Shown here in pieces: positions 16,645 to 25,446 of a stretch of 57,910 bases of DNA. Source of the stretch: Brucella daejeonensis (lineage in GTDB: Bacteria; Pseudomonadota; Alphaproteobacteria; Rhizobiales; Rhizobiaceae). Position numbers and translations under genes: made by a program. The stretch covers positions 1 through 57,910 of the forward strand of contig NZ_JACIJG010000021.1 of assembly GCF_014199265.1 (NCBI RefSeq), written 5' to 3'. Numbering within the stretch: position 1 is the stretch's first letter; the number at the start of each line of letters is the position of its first letter. The notes beneath the pieces were generated by a model. The model had not been told where the DNA came from. It was given only the letters and a program-made list of their open reading frames with translations, and made no database searches.

Positions 16645-17559
16645 ATGATCGAACGTACGCCCCTCTTCAATTTCGTCTGCTACACGATCCTTGCCCTGGG
16701 TCTTGTAATTGCGCTGCTTCCCTTCGGCATCGTGATCATCGCCTCGACGCTGGATCTGCGCGCCGTCAACACAGTACCCTTGCCGCTGACGCCGAGCACT
16801 CATTTCTGGGAAAACGTGCAGGCGGCCTGGACGCGCGCCGATCTTGGCAACAAGCTCCTGAACAGCCTGATTTTTGCCGTTTCCGTCGCCGCCGGTAAGG
16901 TGGTCCTGTCCTCGATGGCCGCTTTTGCCATTGTCTATTTCAGGTTCCGTGGCCGTTATCTGATTTTCTGGCTGATCTTCATTACGCTGATGCTGCCGCT
17001 CGAAGTTCGTATCGTGCCGACTTATTCCATCGCCGCGAACGCGTTGCAGCCCTTCCAGACCATACTGGATGTTATGGGCGTCACGTCGCTACTGGCTTCC
17101 CTGGCCGGGATTGAGGTCAATCTGCAATGGGGCCTCCTCAACTCCTATACCGGCCTCGTATTGCCGCTGGTTGCGACCGCCACGGGCACCTTCCTCTATC
17201 GCCAGTTCTATCTGACCGTGCCAGATGAACTTGCAGAAGCAACGAAGATGGATGGAGCCGGTCCGATCCGCTTCTTTCTGGATGTCCTGCTGCCGCTTTC
17301 CCGCCCCAATATGATCGCACTTTTCACGATCATGTTCGTCTGGGCCTGGAACCAGTATCTCTGGCCCCTGCTGATCACCACCGATCCGAGCTTCGGCATT
17401 GCCGTGACACAGCTCAAAACCCTGATCCCATCGGAATTCGGCCTGCCGGACTGGAATGTCGCCATGGCCGGAACCCTCATCATCATGTCGCCGCCGCTGA
17501 TCCTCGTCATTTTGATGCAGCGCTGGTTCGTGCGCGGCCTTATCTCCACCGAGAAATAA
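16645..17559 (+). CDS. UgpE-like ABC transporter permease
   Basis: 304 residues of the MalG/UgpE type. The N-terminal span (FVCYTILALGLVIALLPF) is followed by a periplasmic loop, then M-L-P-L-E-V-R-I-V-P-T-Y and R-Q-F-Y-L-T-V-P-D-E-L-A-E-A-T-K-M-D-G-A-G-P, the coupling loop for the ATPase, and a final W-N-Q-Y-L-W-P-L-L-I-T-T. An extra stretch around residues 135-170 (Q-P-F-Q-T-I-L-D to L-Q-W-G-L-L-N-S) agrees with UgpE rather than MalG. Confidence 0.95.
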   Translation: MIERTPLFNFVCYTILALGLVIALLPFGIVIIASTLDLRAVNTVPLPLTPSTHFWENVQAAWTRADLGNKLLNSLIFAVSVAAGKVVLSSMAAFAIVYFRFRGRYLIFWLIFITLMLPLEVRIVPTYSIAANALQPFQTILDVMGVTSLLASLAGIEVNLQWGLLNSYTGLVLPLVATATGTFLYRQFYLTVPDELAEATKMDGAGPIRFFLDVLLPLSRPNMIALFTIMFVWAWNQYLWPLLITTDPSFGIAVTQLKTLIPSEFGLPDWNVAMAGTLIIMSPPLILVILMQRWFVRGLISTEK

Positions 17560-17571
17560 AAGGATACTCTC

Positions 17572-18705
17572 TTGGCACCGATCTCCATAAGCGGCGTAAA
17601 GAAGAGCTACGGCAAGAATGCAGTCGTTCACGGCGTCGATCTCGAAATCAAATCCGGCGAATTCATTGTCATTCTCGGCCCTTCTGGCTGCGGTAAATCC
17701 ACATTGCTTCGGATGATCGCCGGGCTGGAAGAAATCACCGCTGGCGAAATTTCCATCGATGGCGCGGTTGTGAACCGGATGGAGCCGCGAGCGCGCGGAT
17801 GCGCGATGGTGTTCCAGAATTATGCGCTTTATCCGCATATGACGGTGGCGCAGAACATCGGCTACGCCCTCAAGGTTTCCGGCGTCCCGAAGACCGAGCG
17901 CAGCAGGCGTATCGCCGAGGTGGCGGAAGCTCTCGAGCTGGAACCGTTTCTGGATCGTCGCCCGGCGGCGCTCTCCGGCGGCCAGCGGCAGCGCGTGGCC
18001 ATGGGTCGCGCCATGATCAGGGAACCGAAGGTCTTTCTGTTCGACGAGCCGCTGTCCAATCTCGATGCCAAGCTCCGTATTGCCATGCGCTCTGAAATCA
18101 GAAGGCTCCATCGTCGCCTCGGCGCCACATCGATTTTCGTGACCCATGACCAGCATGAGGCGATGACGCTCGCCGACCGCATCATTGTCATGAATGCCGG
18201 TAAGGTCGAGCAGGTCGGGACACCGGAGGAAGTCTATCACAAGCCGGTCAGCCGCTTCGTGGCGAATTTCGTCGGAACGCCCGCCATGAATTTGCTGGAA
18301 GGCTCGCTCAACGACCGGGGCATTCTTGTCCTCGACGGCGGACAGTCCATTCGTCTGCCGGATACAGCCGCAGGCGCGCTGGCAGGTAAGCGCATCGTTC
18401 TCGGCATTCGCGCCGAATCCGTCCGTCTGGTGTCGCCGGAAACGACCAATGCACTCATCGCCACAACCGACTTCGTCGAGGAACTGGGAGCAAGCAAGGT
18501 CGTCTATACCGATCTTGACGGCCAGCCTTTCGCGATTGCCCTCACAGAACCCGCCCGGACGAAACCGGGAGACCGGGTCGGCATAGAAATCGATCCACTG
18601 GCTATTCACTTTTACTGTGCGGAAACCGGAGCATTGATGAGTTCGACCGGAGATGCGCTGCGCGTTTCAAGCAGACCGCAATATTCGCTTGAGGAATTGA
18701 AATGA
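17572..18705 (+). CDS. UgpC/MalK-type ABC transporter ATPase
   Basis: 377 residues beginning at a TTG (17572) with AAAGGA about 9 bases upstream; no ATG exists before the Walker motif. The nucleotide-binding domain shows Walker [10 protein letters not shown] (about 39-47), Q-loop F-Q-N-Y-A-L-Y, signature L-S-G-G-Q-R-Q-R, Walker B V-F-L-F-D-E-P, D-loop S-N-L-D-A and the switch His in V-T-H-D-Q. The C-terminal TOBE regulatory domain (about 240-360) marks the sugar/phosphate-importer class. The stop overlaps the start of the phosphatase-fold gene (ATGA at 18702-18705). Confidence 0.95.
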   Translation: MAPISISGVKKSYGKNAVVHGVDLEIKSGEFIVILGPSGCGKSTLLRMIAGLEEITAGEISIDGAVVNRMEPRARGCAMVFQNYALYPHMTVAQNIGYALKVSGVPKTERSRRIAEVAEALELEPFLDRRPAALSGGQRQRVAMGRAMIREPKVFLFDEPLSNLDAKLRIAMRSEIRRLHRRLGATSIFVTHDQHEAMTLADRIIVMNAGKVEQVGTPEEVYHKPVSRFVANFVGTPAMNLLEGSLNDRGILVLDGGQSIRLPDTAAGALAGKRIVLGIRAESVRLVSPETTNALIATTDFVEELGASKVVYTDLDGQPFAIALTEPARTKPGDRVGIEIDPLAIHFYCAETGALMSSTGDALRVSSRPQYSLEELK

Positions 18706-19775
18706 CCGCCTCCGACAATTTTTCCCGTATCGCATCCGCGCCAGTCGTTGAACCGGAACCGAACATGGTGACAAAGATTGTCAGCCAGCTTGAAACACCT
18801 GCGCCACTTTTTTGGGAAGAAGCCGGACAAGCGGCGCCTACCATGGACGAGCATGATCGGCTGGCGGCAAAACTCCCGGCCCTGGCCTCCATCGAGGTCA
18901 ATCGGATACCGGATGACCGGACGATCACACGCGAAACGCTGCTTGTTGCCGCCTGGAATGCTGAACGCCTGAAATATCGTGAGGCATCAGCCGAACGTAT
19001 TCAGGCGACGGGTGCTGACATCGTTCTTCTGTCCGAGGCCGATATAGGCATGGCGCGCTCGGGTAACCGCCATACCGTCGCCGATCTGGCGCGCGATCTC
19101 GGCATGTCCTACGCCTATGGCGTCGAATTCGTGGAAATGGGCCTCGGCGACTCCCGCGAACGTGAGTGGCATCGGAATGAAGCAAATGCTGTCGGCTTCC
19201 ACGGCAATGCGATACTGACCCGGCTGCCTATGCTTGATGTCACACTCATCCGCCTTGATGACGGAGGCGTCTGGTGGTCCGATGCGATGGACGGACAAGG
19301 ACGCTTTGGCTATCGCATGGCAATTGCGGCGCGCCTGCAGACAGAAGCCGGCTCGCTTGCAGCCGTCGCGGCCCATCTTGAGAGCAAAAGCGACGCCACG
19401 GACCGGGCCAGGCAGACCGCCCGGCTTCTGGAAGCGGTCGACCGTTTCGCGGGAGATCTGCCCGTTGTTATCGGTGGAGATTTCAACACCAATGCGCTGC
19501 CGGAACAATGCCGCGATCCGCTCGGTTTCGAACCGCTTTTCAATGTGCTTGCAGAACACGGCTATGACTGGGAACGGGCCAATGATTTCGCGCTGACACA
19601 GCGAACCCGTCCCGATGGCACGCCAACCCCGCCCTTTGCGCGCCTCGACTGGCTGTTCACCAGAAATATCGGCGCGAGCAATCCACGGACCATCGCTGCA
19701 ATTGACGAAACCAATGCAGCCATTTCCGATCACGAGTTGGTCATCGCGGATATATCGCCGCGAGACCGGCCCTGA
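18702..19775 (+). CDS. Endonuclease/exonuclease/phosphatase-family hydrolase
   Basis: 357 residues. The metal-dependent EEP fold is recognisable from about residue 85: A-A-W-N-A-E-R (Asn), L-L-S-E-A-D (metal Glu), [17 protein letters not shown] (catalytic His), V-I-G-G-D-F-N-T-N (Asp/Asn) and I-S-D-H-E-L-V (general-base His). These enzymes cleave phosphodiester or phosphomonoester bonds. There is no signal peptide, so it acts in the cytoplasm, and the first 80 residues are an extension without a recognised domain. Translational coupling to the Ugp-type ATPase suggests it hydrolyses the imported substrate, occupying the place UgpQ (a glycerophosphodiesterase) has in enteric ugp operons. A DNA-repair role is less likely in this setting. 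Confidence 0.88.
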   Translation: MTASDNFSRIASAPVVEPEPNMVTKIVSQLETPAPLFWEEAGQAAPTMDEHDRLAAKLPALASIEVNRIPDDRTITRETLLVAAWNAERLKYREASAERIQATGADIVLLSEADIGMARSGNRHTVADLARDLGMSYAYGVEFVEMGLGDSREREWHRNEANAVGFHGNAILTRLPMLDVTLIRLDDGGVWWSDAMDGQGRFGYRMAIAARLQTEAGSLAAVAAHLESKSDATDRARQTARLLEAVDRFAGDLPVVIGGDFNTNALPEQCRDPLGFEPLFNVLAEHGYDWERANDFALTQRTRPDGTPTPPFARLDWLFTRNIGASNPRTIAAIDETNAAISDHELVIADISPRDRP

Positions 19776-19816
19776 TCGCTCAGGCAAAGAGGGCTGACGT
19801 ACAGGACGGCAAAAAC

Positions 19817-20647
19817 TTACTTCAATAGAGCCTGGTTGGGGTGGCGCAGCGTCGGGTCGAAGGGATTGAGCCTTTGCGAGATGCTCGCCGCTTCTTTCTG
19901 CAACAGTTCCGTCACCGTCTGCTGGCGTTTTTCAGTGAGGCGCGCAGCGAGGGTGCCTATACTGAGAGCCGCCACCGCCTCGCCGTCACGATTGAGCACG
20001 GGCACACCGAGGCCTGCCATCCCGTCGATCATGTTGAAGTTGAACGTGGCCGCGCCCGTCTTGCGCACCTCCTCTATCATGATGCGTAGATCGACTTCAT
20101 CGACGGCGGACTTGTCCAGAATGCGCGGCATGTTGAAACGGATGATCGCCTCACGCTCTTCTTCGGGCAGGAAGGCGAGAATAGCGAGACTGCCCTGGCC
20201 GATGCCAAGCGGAACCTTGCCGCCGATATCTCCGGTAAAGGAGCGGATTGGAAAGGGCCCTTCCACGCGGTCGAGACAGACCGCATCGAAATTGCTGCGC
20301 ACCAGAAGAAAGACCGTATCGTTGAATGTGGTCGAAAGGCGCAACAGGGACGGACGCGCAATGTTCAGAATACCGTCGCGCAACCGTGCCTGCGCTGCGA
20401 TTGCGAAGAATTCCAGCGACAGGCGATAGGCCTTCTTGTCCGAAAGCTGCTCGACGAGGTTTTCGGCGATCAGCGTCTTGAGAAGACGGTGGGTGGAGGG
20501 CTGGCTCAATTCCAGATCGCGCGCCAGATCGATGAGACGCACGCCGTCCTCGGCGCTTGCTGCCAGCCCTTTCAAAATATGGATCGCCTTCACAAGACTT
20601 GAGTTAAGCGAAGCTCCAGATTTCGGATTTTCAGATATATCATCCAT
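19817..20647 (-). CDS. IclR-family transcriptional regulator
   Basis: 276 residues. An N-terminal winged helix (S-S-L-V-K-A-I-H-I-L-K-G-L-A near 16, then L-E-L-S-Q-P-S-T-H-R-L-L-K-T-L recognition helix) is followed by the IclR effector domain with the L-C-L-D-R-V-E-G-P-F-P-I-R pattern and G-L-G-V-P-V-L-N-R-D-G-E-A-V-A-A-L-S-I-G. It is convergent with the Ugp-like operon and divergent from the Pot/opine-type operon starting at 20993, so it most likely controls the latter in response to its substrate or breakdown product. Confidence 0.93.
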   Translation of the reverse strand: MDDISENPKSGASLNSSLVKAIHILKGLAASAEDGVRLIDLARDLELSQPSTHRLLKTLIAENLVEQLSDKKAYRLSLEFFAIAAQARLRDGILNIARPSLLRLSTTFNDTVFLLVRSNFDAVCLDRVEGPFPIRSFTGDIGGKVPLGIGQGSLAILAFLPEEEREAIIRFNMPRILDKSAVDEVDLRIMIEEVRKTGAATFNFNMIDGMAGLGVPVLNRDGEAVAALSIGTLAARLTEKRQQTVTELLQKEAASISQRLNPFDPTLRHPNQALLK

Positions 20648-20992
20648 AAAATTGCTTCCAAATTTTGTATTTTGAAATAAATATATAATTTCTTTCAGAT
20701 TTGAAAATTATAATTTGTATTCCTCGGATTTTTTCTGCCATCTAAAACCGTCGCCAGTGGGAAGGTCCGGCAAGAACTGGAAAGCTTCATAGGGATTGGC
20801 GGCTCTTGCTTCAGGCTCGGGAAACGCTGCGGTTGCGAAGGCGGTCGCATGGCCATGCGTTGTCACGCTCAGAAGCCGGAGCCGTGTCCGGCAAGCCTCA
20901 TCCATCAACCGGTACTGGATGGCGACGGATAATATTCACGGCGCTTCCGCTCCCCGCACATCTGGCGGAAGTCATGCCGAGAAGGAGACGAA
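20648..20992. promoter_or_regulatory. Divergent control region between iclR gene and Pot-type operon
   Basis: The 60 bases next to the iclR start (20648-20710) are very AT-rich and contain TTGTATTTTGAAAT-type sequence suited to a promoter or operator. The rest is GC-rich and overlaps a short minus-strand frame described separately. GAAGGAGACGAA precedes the ATG at 20993, a strong ribosome site. I could not define an IclR operator. Confidence 0.5.
20708..20908 (-). pseudogene. Possible histidine-phosphatase N-terminal fragment
   Basis: A 66-residue frame with R-L-R-L-L-S-V-T-T-H-G-H-A-T-A-F-A-T-A-A-F-P near its start. This recalls the opening of histidine phosphatases (L-x-x-x-x-H-G x T x x T-R-x-x-A-F-P), but the catalytic R-H-G is not intact and the other 120 or more residues are missing. 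It lies in the divergent promoter region. It may be a relic, an unrelated small gene or chance; I give it low weight. Confidence 0.25.
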
Positions 20993-22039
20993 ATGAGCTT
21001 TTTGACCCTTTCCGGAATTTCGCGCCATTACGGCAAGTTCGCGGCTGTAGACAATTTCAATCTCGCGATTGAAAAGGGCGAGTTCATTTCGCTTCTCGGC
21101 CCTTCGGGCTGCGGAAAGACCACCACCTTGCAAATGATTGCCGGGCTTGTGACGCCGACGGCGGGTTCTATCACCCTCGACGGACGCGACATTACGCGGC
21201 TGGCCCCGGCAAAACGTGAACTGGGCGTCGTCTTCCAGAGCTACGCGCTGTTTCCGCATATGACCGTGACTCAGAATGTCAGTTTCGGTCTGGAAATGCG
21301 CAATATCCCCAAGGCGGAGCGCGAAAAACGCGTGCGCGACGTGCTGGAACTGGTGCATCTGGGCGCGCTTGCCGACCGTTACCCGCGTGAAATGTCCGGG
21401 GGGCAGCGCCAGCGCGTGGCAATCGCACGCGCTCTGGTGATCAACCCGCCAGTGCTGCTGCTGGACGAGCCGCTTTCCAACCTCGACGCACAGCTTCGCG
21501 AGGAAATGCAGTTCGAATTGCGCCGCATCCAGCGCACGATCGGCATTACCACCATCATGGTGACGCACGATCAGGCCGAAGCGCTGTCGATCAGCGACCG
21601 CATCGTTGTTATGGAAAAGGGTGTTATCACTCAGGTCGATGCGCCCTATAAACTCTACGAGCATCCACGAAATCACTTCATTTCCAATTTCGTCGGCAAG
21701 TCGAATTTCCTGAAGGCGCAGGCTGAGGGCGACGTCATCGCACTCGACGGAACGCCGATCCGCTTTCCGGCCAGCGGCACAAAGGCATCCGGAGAGATCT
21801 CGGTCTTCATCCGCCCCGAAAAAGTGCATCTCGTCGGCGCGAATGAAGGTCATGTCGCCGGGGAAGTGACGACACGCTATTTCATGGGCAGTCAGTGGCT
21901 CCTGAGCGTTGACACGCCCGCAGGCCAGCTTTCGGTCGCCCTTCCCAATCTCGGCAATCCCCCGCCGCCGGAAGGCGCATCGGTTGGCTTGAGCTGGAAC
22001 CACGAAGACTGCCGCATTCTCGCCGCCGGGATGAACTGA
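20993..22039 (+). CDS. PotA-type ABC transporter ATPase
   Basis: 348 residues. Walker A is G-P-S-G-C-G-K-T-T (about 37-45), Q-loop F-Q-S-Y-A-L-F, signature M-S-G-G-Q-R-Q-R, Walker [13 protein letters not shown] and switch V-T-H-D-Q-A-E-A. A TOBE domain follows, with I-R-P-E-K-V-H-L. It belongs to the spermidine/putrescine/opine (and thiamine/iron) importer branch. It is the first gene of a seven-gene operon with two Pot-type permeases, a three-subunit dehydrogenase and a binding protein; the next gene starts 2 bases after its stop. Confidence 0.95.
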   Translation: MSFLTLSGISRHYGKFAAVDNFNLAIEKGEFISLLGPSGCGKTTTLQMIAGLVTPTAGSITLDGRDITRLAPAKRELGVVFQSYALFPHMTVTQNVSFGLEMRNIPKAEREKRVRDVLELVHLGALADRYPREMSGGQRQRVAIARALVINPPVLLLDEPLSNLDAQLREEMQFELRRIQRTIGITTIMVTHDQAEALSISDRIVVMEKGVITQVDAPYKLYEHPRNHFISNFVGKSNFLKAQAEGDVIALDGTPIRFPASGTKASGEISVFIRPEKVHLVGANEGHVAGEVTTRYFMGSQWLLSVDTPAGQLSVALPNLGNPPPPEGASVGLSWNHEDCRILAAGMN

Positions 22040-22041
22040 GC

Positions 22042-22932
22042 ATGTCCACCCTCGCCTCGCAGGATACGCCCGCCGCGCCCAAAGACCGGCGCAATCTCAT
22101 CCCGCTCTTTCTGTCAGGGCCATCCACGCTTCTGTTCTTCGCGCTGGTTCTGCTGCCGCTTGGGCTGACCGTACTGCTCTCCTTCAACAGCTACAGCTAC
22201 GACAAGGGCATCGAGGACATCTACACGCTCGCCAATTACGCGCAGGTCGTCAAAGATCCGTACTATCTCTCCATTTTCTGGCGCACACTCAAGCTCGCTC
22301 TCATCACCACTATTATCACGGTGCTGATCGGCGTACCGGAAGCATATATTCTCTCCAACATGCGCAAGCCATGGCGCTCGATCTTCCTTCTGGTCATCAT
22401 CGGGCCGCTTCTGGTGTCGGTCGTCGTGCGCACCTTCGGTTGGAGCATGATTCTGGGCCGCAACGGCCTCGTCAACAGCGCTCTCGAACTGATCGGCCTG
22501 CCCACGGCACAGATTCTATACAGCGAAGCGGCCATCGTGATCGGCCTTGTTCACATCATGCTCCCCTTCATGGTGATCCCGGTCTGGACCGTGTTGCAGA
22601 AACTCGACCCTTCCGTGGAAGCGGCGGCATTGACGCTCGGCGCATCGCGCCTGACGGCGCTCCGCCGCGTGGTGTTTCCGCAGGCGGTTCTCGGCATCCT
22701 GTCCGGCAGCCTGATCGTCTTCGCGCTGTCGGCAAGCTCGTTCGCCATTCCGGGTCTTCTCGGCGGGCGGCGTCTGAAAATGGCGGCGACAGTCGTCTAC
22801 GACGAGTTCCTGATCGAACTGAACTGGCCGCTGGGAGCCGCAATCGCAATCATCGTTCTCGTGGCCAACCTGGTCATCATGATCGCCTATAACCGTCTGC
22901 TCGAAGGGCAGGCCAAAAAGAAGCTTGGATAA
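22042..22932 (+). CDS. PotB-type ABC transporter permease
   Basis: 296 residues with six membrane spans. The first span is F-L-S-G-P-S-T-L-L-F-F-A-L-V-L-L-P-L-G, and the coupling loop is V-E-A-A-A-L-T-L-G-A-S-R-L-T-A-L-R-R-V-V-F-P. It has the A-I-P-G-L-L-G-G-R-R segment typical of PotB-like permeases in polyamine/opine importers. It sits 2 bases after the ATPase gene and 5 bases before the second permease. Confidence 0.94.
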   Translation: MSTLASQDTPAAPKDRRNLIPLFLSGPSTLLFFALVLLPLGLTVLLSFNSYSYDKGIEDIYTLANYAQVVKDPYYLSIFWRTLKLALITTIITVLIGVPEAYILSNMRKPWRSIFLLVIIGPLLVSVVVRTFGWSMILGRNGLVNSALELIGLPTAQILYSEAAIVIGLVHIMLPFMVIPVWTVLQKLDPSVEAAALTLGASRLTALRRVVFPQAVLGILSGSLIVFALSASSFAIPGLLGGRRLKMAATVVYDEFLIELNWPLGAAIAIIVLVANLVIMIAYNRLLEGQAKKKLG

Positions 22933-22937
22933 GCGCC

Positions 22938-23732
22938 ATGGTCAGAAACGGTCCCTTCGCCCTGTTCTTCCACACGCTGATCGTCGTCTTCATGCTGGCG
23001 CCGATGGTCGTGGTCTGCCTCGTGGCCTTCACGCCGGAGAACACGCTCGCAATGCCGTGGAACGGCCTGTCGTTGCGCTGGTTCGAAGCAGTCTTCGCGC
23101 ATAACGACTTCATGACCTCATTCTATAACAGCGTGAAGCTCGCCTTCTTCTCGGCCACGATATCCACGCTGCTGGCCGTGCCTTCCGGCCTTGCCATTGC
23201 CCAGTACAGCTTCCGCGGACGCGACGCGCTCAACGCCTTGTTCCTGTCTCCGCTCATCATCCCGCATCTGGTGCTGGGCGTCGCTTTCCTGCGCCTGTTT
23301 TCGCTAATGGGCTTTACCGGCTCCTTCGTCTGGCTGGTTGCCGCGCACACGATTGTCGTCACGCCCTATGCACTGCGCCTGATCCTCGCTTCGCTCGGCA
23401 GCATGGACCGGAACGCGGAAAACGCTGCACGCACGCTCGGTGCGGGCGAATGGACGGTGTTTCGCCGCATCACGCTACCGCTGCTTCTGCCGGGTCTTTC
23501 CGGCGGGTGGCTGCTCGCCTTCATCAATTCCTTCGACGAACTGACCATGTCGATCTTCGTGACGTCGCCATCCACGGTCACGCTACCGGTGCGCATGTAT
23601 ATGTATGCGAGCGAATCCATTGACCCGATGATGGCGGCGGTCTCGGCGCTGATGATCCTCGTTGCAACCGTCACCATGATCGTCGTCGACCGTCTTTTCG
23701 GCCTCGACCGTCTACTGGTCGGAAAAGGCTGA
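22938..23732 (+). CDS. PotC-type ABC transporter permease
   Basis: 264 residues. Features are the N-terminal span with P-M-V-V-V-C-L-V-A-F-T-P, the PotC-like S-L-R-W-F-E-A, a conserved S-P-L-I-I-P-H-L-V-L-G-V-A segment and the coupling loop A-E-N-A-A-R-T-L-G-A-G-E-W-T-V-F-R-R-I-T. It pairs with the preceding permease. The next gene, a [2Fe-2S] protein, starts 5 bases after the stop, tying import to oxidation. Confidence 0.94.
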   Translation: MVRNGPFALFFHTLIVVFMLAPMVVVCLVAFTPENTLAMPWNGLSLRWFEAVFAHNDFMTSFYNSVKLAFFSATISTLLAVPSGLAIAQYSFRGRDALNALFLSPLIIPHLVLGVAFLRLFSLMGFTGSFVWLVAAHTIVVTPYALRLILASLGSMDRNAENAARTLGAGEWTVFRRITLPLLLPGLSGGWLLAFINSFDELTMSIFVTSPSTVTLPVRMYMYASESIDPMMAAVSALMILVATVTMIVVDRLFGLDRLLVGKG

Positions 23733-23737
23733 CCCTC

Positions 23738-24043
23738 ATGAACGTTCCGGTTTCAACTCCGGCACAGTTTCGCCGGCGCTATCGGCTTGCCGAACCTCCG
23801 ATCCACTTCACGCTCGACGGCGTCCGTCACGAGGGGCGGCGCGGCGACACCGTGCTGACCGCAATCCTCTCCATACAGGGCAAGGTGCGGCATACGGAAT
23901 TTACCGGTGAGCCGCGTGCCGGTTTCTGCCTCATCGGTGCGTGTCAGGACTGTCATGTCCTGACACCGACCGGTCAGCGCCTGCGCGCCTGCACGACGCT
24001 TCTCGAAGAGGGCATGGCCTTTGTAACGGAGCCGATGAAATGA
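23738..24043 (+). CDS. Small [2Fe-2S] subunit of opine-oxidase/HcnA-type dehydrogenase
   Basis: 101 residues holding one ferredoxin-like domain. The binding cysteines are in F-C-L-I-G-A-C-Q-D-C (C-x4-C-x2-C) and R-A-C-T-T. Proteins of this length next to two FAD subunits form heterotrimeric dehydrogenases such as opine oxidase, HcnABC and D-hydroxyproline dehydrogenase. Its stop overlaps the next start (ATGA at 24040-24043). Confidence 0.9.
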   Translation: MNVPVSTPAQFRRRYRLAEPPIHFTLDGVRHEGRRGDTVLTAILSIQGKVRHTEFTGEPRAGFCLIGACQDCHVLTPTGQRLRACTTLLEEGMAFVTEPMK

Positions 24044-25446
24044 GCGAAACTCTTCATCCGGTCATCGTGGGCGCAGGCCCGGCGGGCATTCGAGCAGCGG
24101 AAACGCTGGTCCAAGCAGGGCTGAAGCCAATCGTTCTCGATGAGGGTATCCGCTCGGGTGGACAGATCTATCGTCGCCCGCCCCTCGATGACGGTCGCAG
24201 CTATCGCAGCCGTTACGGTTCGGAAGCGCACAAGGCCGAAGCGCTGCACAAGACGTTCGACGCCTTGCGCGGCTCCATCGATTATCGTCCTGAAACGCTG
24301 GTCTGGAACATTTCACGCCAGGCCGGTGCGCAAGACGAGGACCGCATCGATCTTCTGACCAGCGGCTCGCACAGCCAGTTGCCCTACCGTCATTTGGTGC
24401 TGGCAACCGGCGCGACGGATCGCGTCCTGCCCTTCAAAGGCTGGACCAAGCCCGGCGTCTATACGCTGGGCGCGGCGCAGACCGCACTCAAGGCACAGGG
24501 CTGCACGGTGGGCGAACGCATAGTGTTCATGGGGTCCGGACCGCTGCTTTATCTCGTCGCCTGGCAGTATCACCATGCCGGGGCAAGGGTCGCCGCGGTG
24601 CTGGATACCGCTCCCTTCAGCGCGAAATTTCATCTGGCGCATCTGGCCCTTCATGCACCACGCATCGTGGCGCTCGGTACATATTATGGCCTGCGCCTGA
24701 AACTCGGCGGCGTCCCGATCCGCTACGGTATACGACCGGAAGAAGTACTGGGCGACAGCCATGTGGAAGGATTGCTCTATCGTGCCCGAGGCAACAGCCA
24801 TGCGGTCGAATGCGACGCATTGGCCTATGGTTTTGCGCTGCGCCCGGAAACCCAGCTTGCCGATCTCGCAGGATGCAACTTCCATTTCGAAGAGCGCGAC
24901 CGCGCATGGTTGCCCGCTGCCGACACGCACGGTCGTACCAGCCGCGCCGGTATCTATGTTGCGGGCGACGGCGCTGGCATCGCAGGCGCCGATGCGGCGG
25001 AAATCCGTGGCCAGCTTGCGGCCATCGCTCTTGTTCGCGATCTCGGCCTTGCATTTGATGACAGGTTGGAGCGCCGCCTGCTGACAAAACTCAGCGCCAT
25101 CTATCGCGAACGCCTCATCCTCGAAAAGGCCTTTCCGTTTCCGCTCGACTGGTTCGAAACAATCGCGCCTGACGTGACGCTCTGCCGTTGCGAGGAGATC
25201 GCGCTCGGTGAAGCGCAGGAGATTATCGCAAATGGCGGTGCCACCGAGATCAACCGGTTGAAAGCCCTCAGCCGTGTCGGCATGGGCCGGTGCCAGGGCC
25301 GCATGTGCACGCCAGCCGCAGCCGAACTTCTCTTGTCGATGCGGGGAAAAATGCCCGCCGACGCGGGGCGTATCCGGGCGCAGGCTCCCGTCAAGCCGAT
25401 ACCGCTCGGTTTCGGCGCACCGGCCAGGGACGGTGCTGCGTCATGA
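24040..25446 (+). CDS. FAD/NAD(P)-binding subunit A of opine-oxidase/HcnB-type dehydrogenase
   Basis: 468 residues from the ATG at 24040, which overlaps the preceding stop; an earlier start at 23941 would overlap the whole end of that gene. A two-dinucleotide-fold flavoprotein: V-I-V-G-A-G-P-A-G-I-R-A-A-E (FAD), R-I-V-F-M-G-S-G-P-L-L-Y (second nucleotide site) and Y-V-A-G-D-G-A-G-I-A-G (FAD closing motif). The C-terminus has a BFD-like [2Fe-2S] site, C-R-C-E-E-I and G-R-C-Q-G-R-M-C. It matches the OoxA/HcnB/SoxA-like subunit that relays electrons from the substrate-oxidising subunit. Next start overlaps by ATGA. Confidence 0.92.
   Translation: MSETLHPVIVGAGPAGIRAAETLVQAGLKPIVLDEGIRSGGQIYRRPPLDDGRSYRSRYGSEAHKAEALHKTFDALRGSIDYRPETLVWNISRQAGAQDEDRIDLLTSGSHSQLPYRHLVLATGATDRVLPFKGWTKPGVYTLGAAQTALKAQGCTVGERIVFMGSGPLLYLVAWQYHHAGARVAAVLDTAPFSAKFHLAHLALHAPRIVALGTYYGLRLKLGGVPIRYGIRPEEVLGDSHVEGLLYRARGNSHAVECDALAYGFALRPETQLADLAGCNFHFEERDRAWLPAADTHGRTSRAGIYVAGDGAGIAGADAAEIRGQLAAIALVRDLGLAFDDRLERRLLTKLSAIYRERLILEKAFPFPLDWFETIAPDVTLCRCEEIALGEAQEIIANGGATEINRLKALSRVGMGRCQGRMCTPAAAELLLSMRGKMPADAGRIRAQAPVKPIPLGFGAPARDGAAS

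Noticed and set aside
15675..16898. 407-codon plus-strand frame overlapping the UgpA-like permease
   Set aside because: It covers the permease in a different frame and lacks membrane spans or any family pattern.
17089..18609. 506-codon minus-strand frame across permease and ATPase genes
   Set aside because: Antisense to two well-conserved ABC genes; composition is that of a shadow frame.
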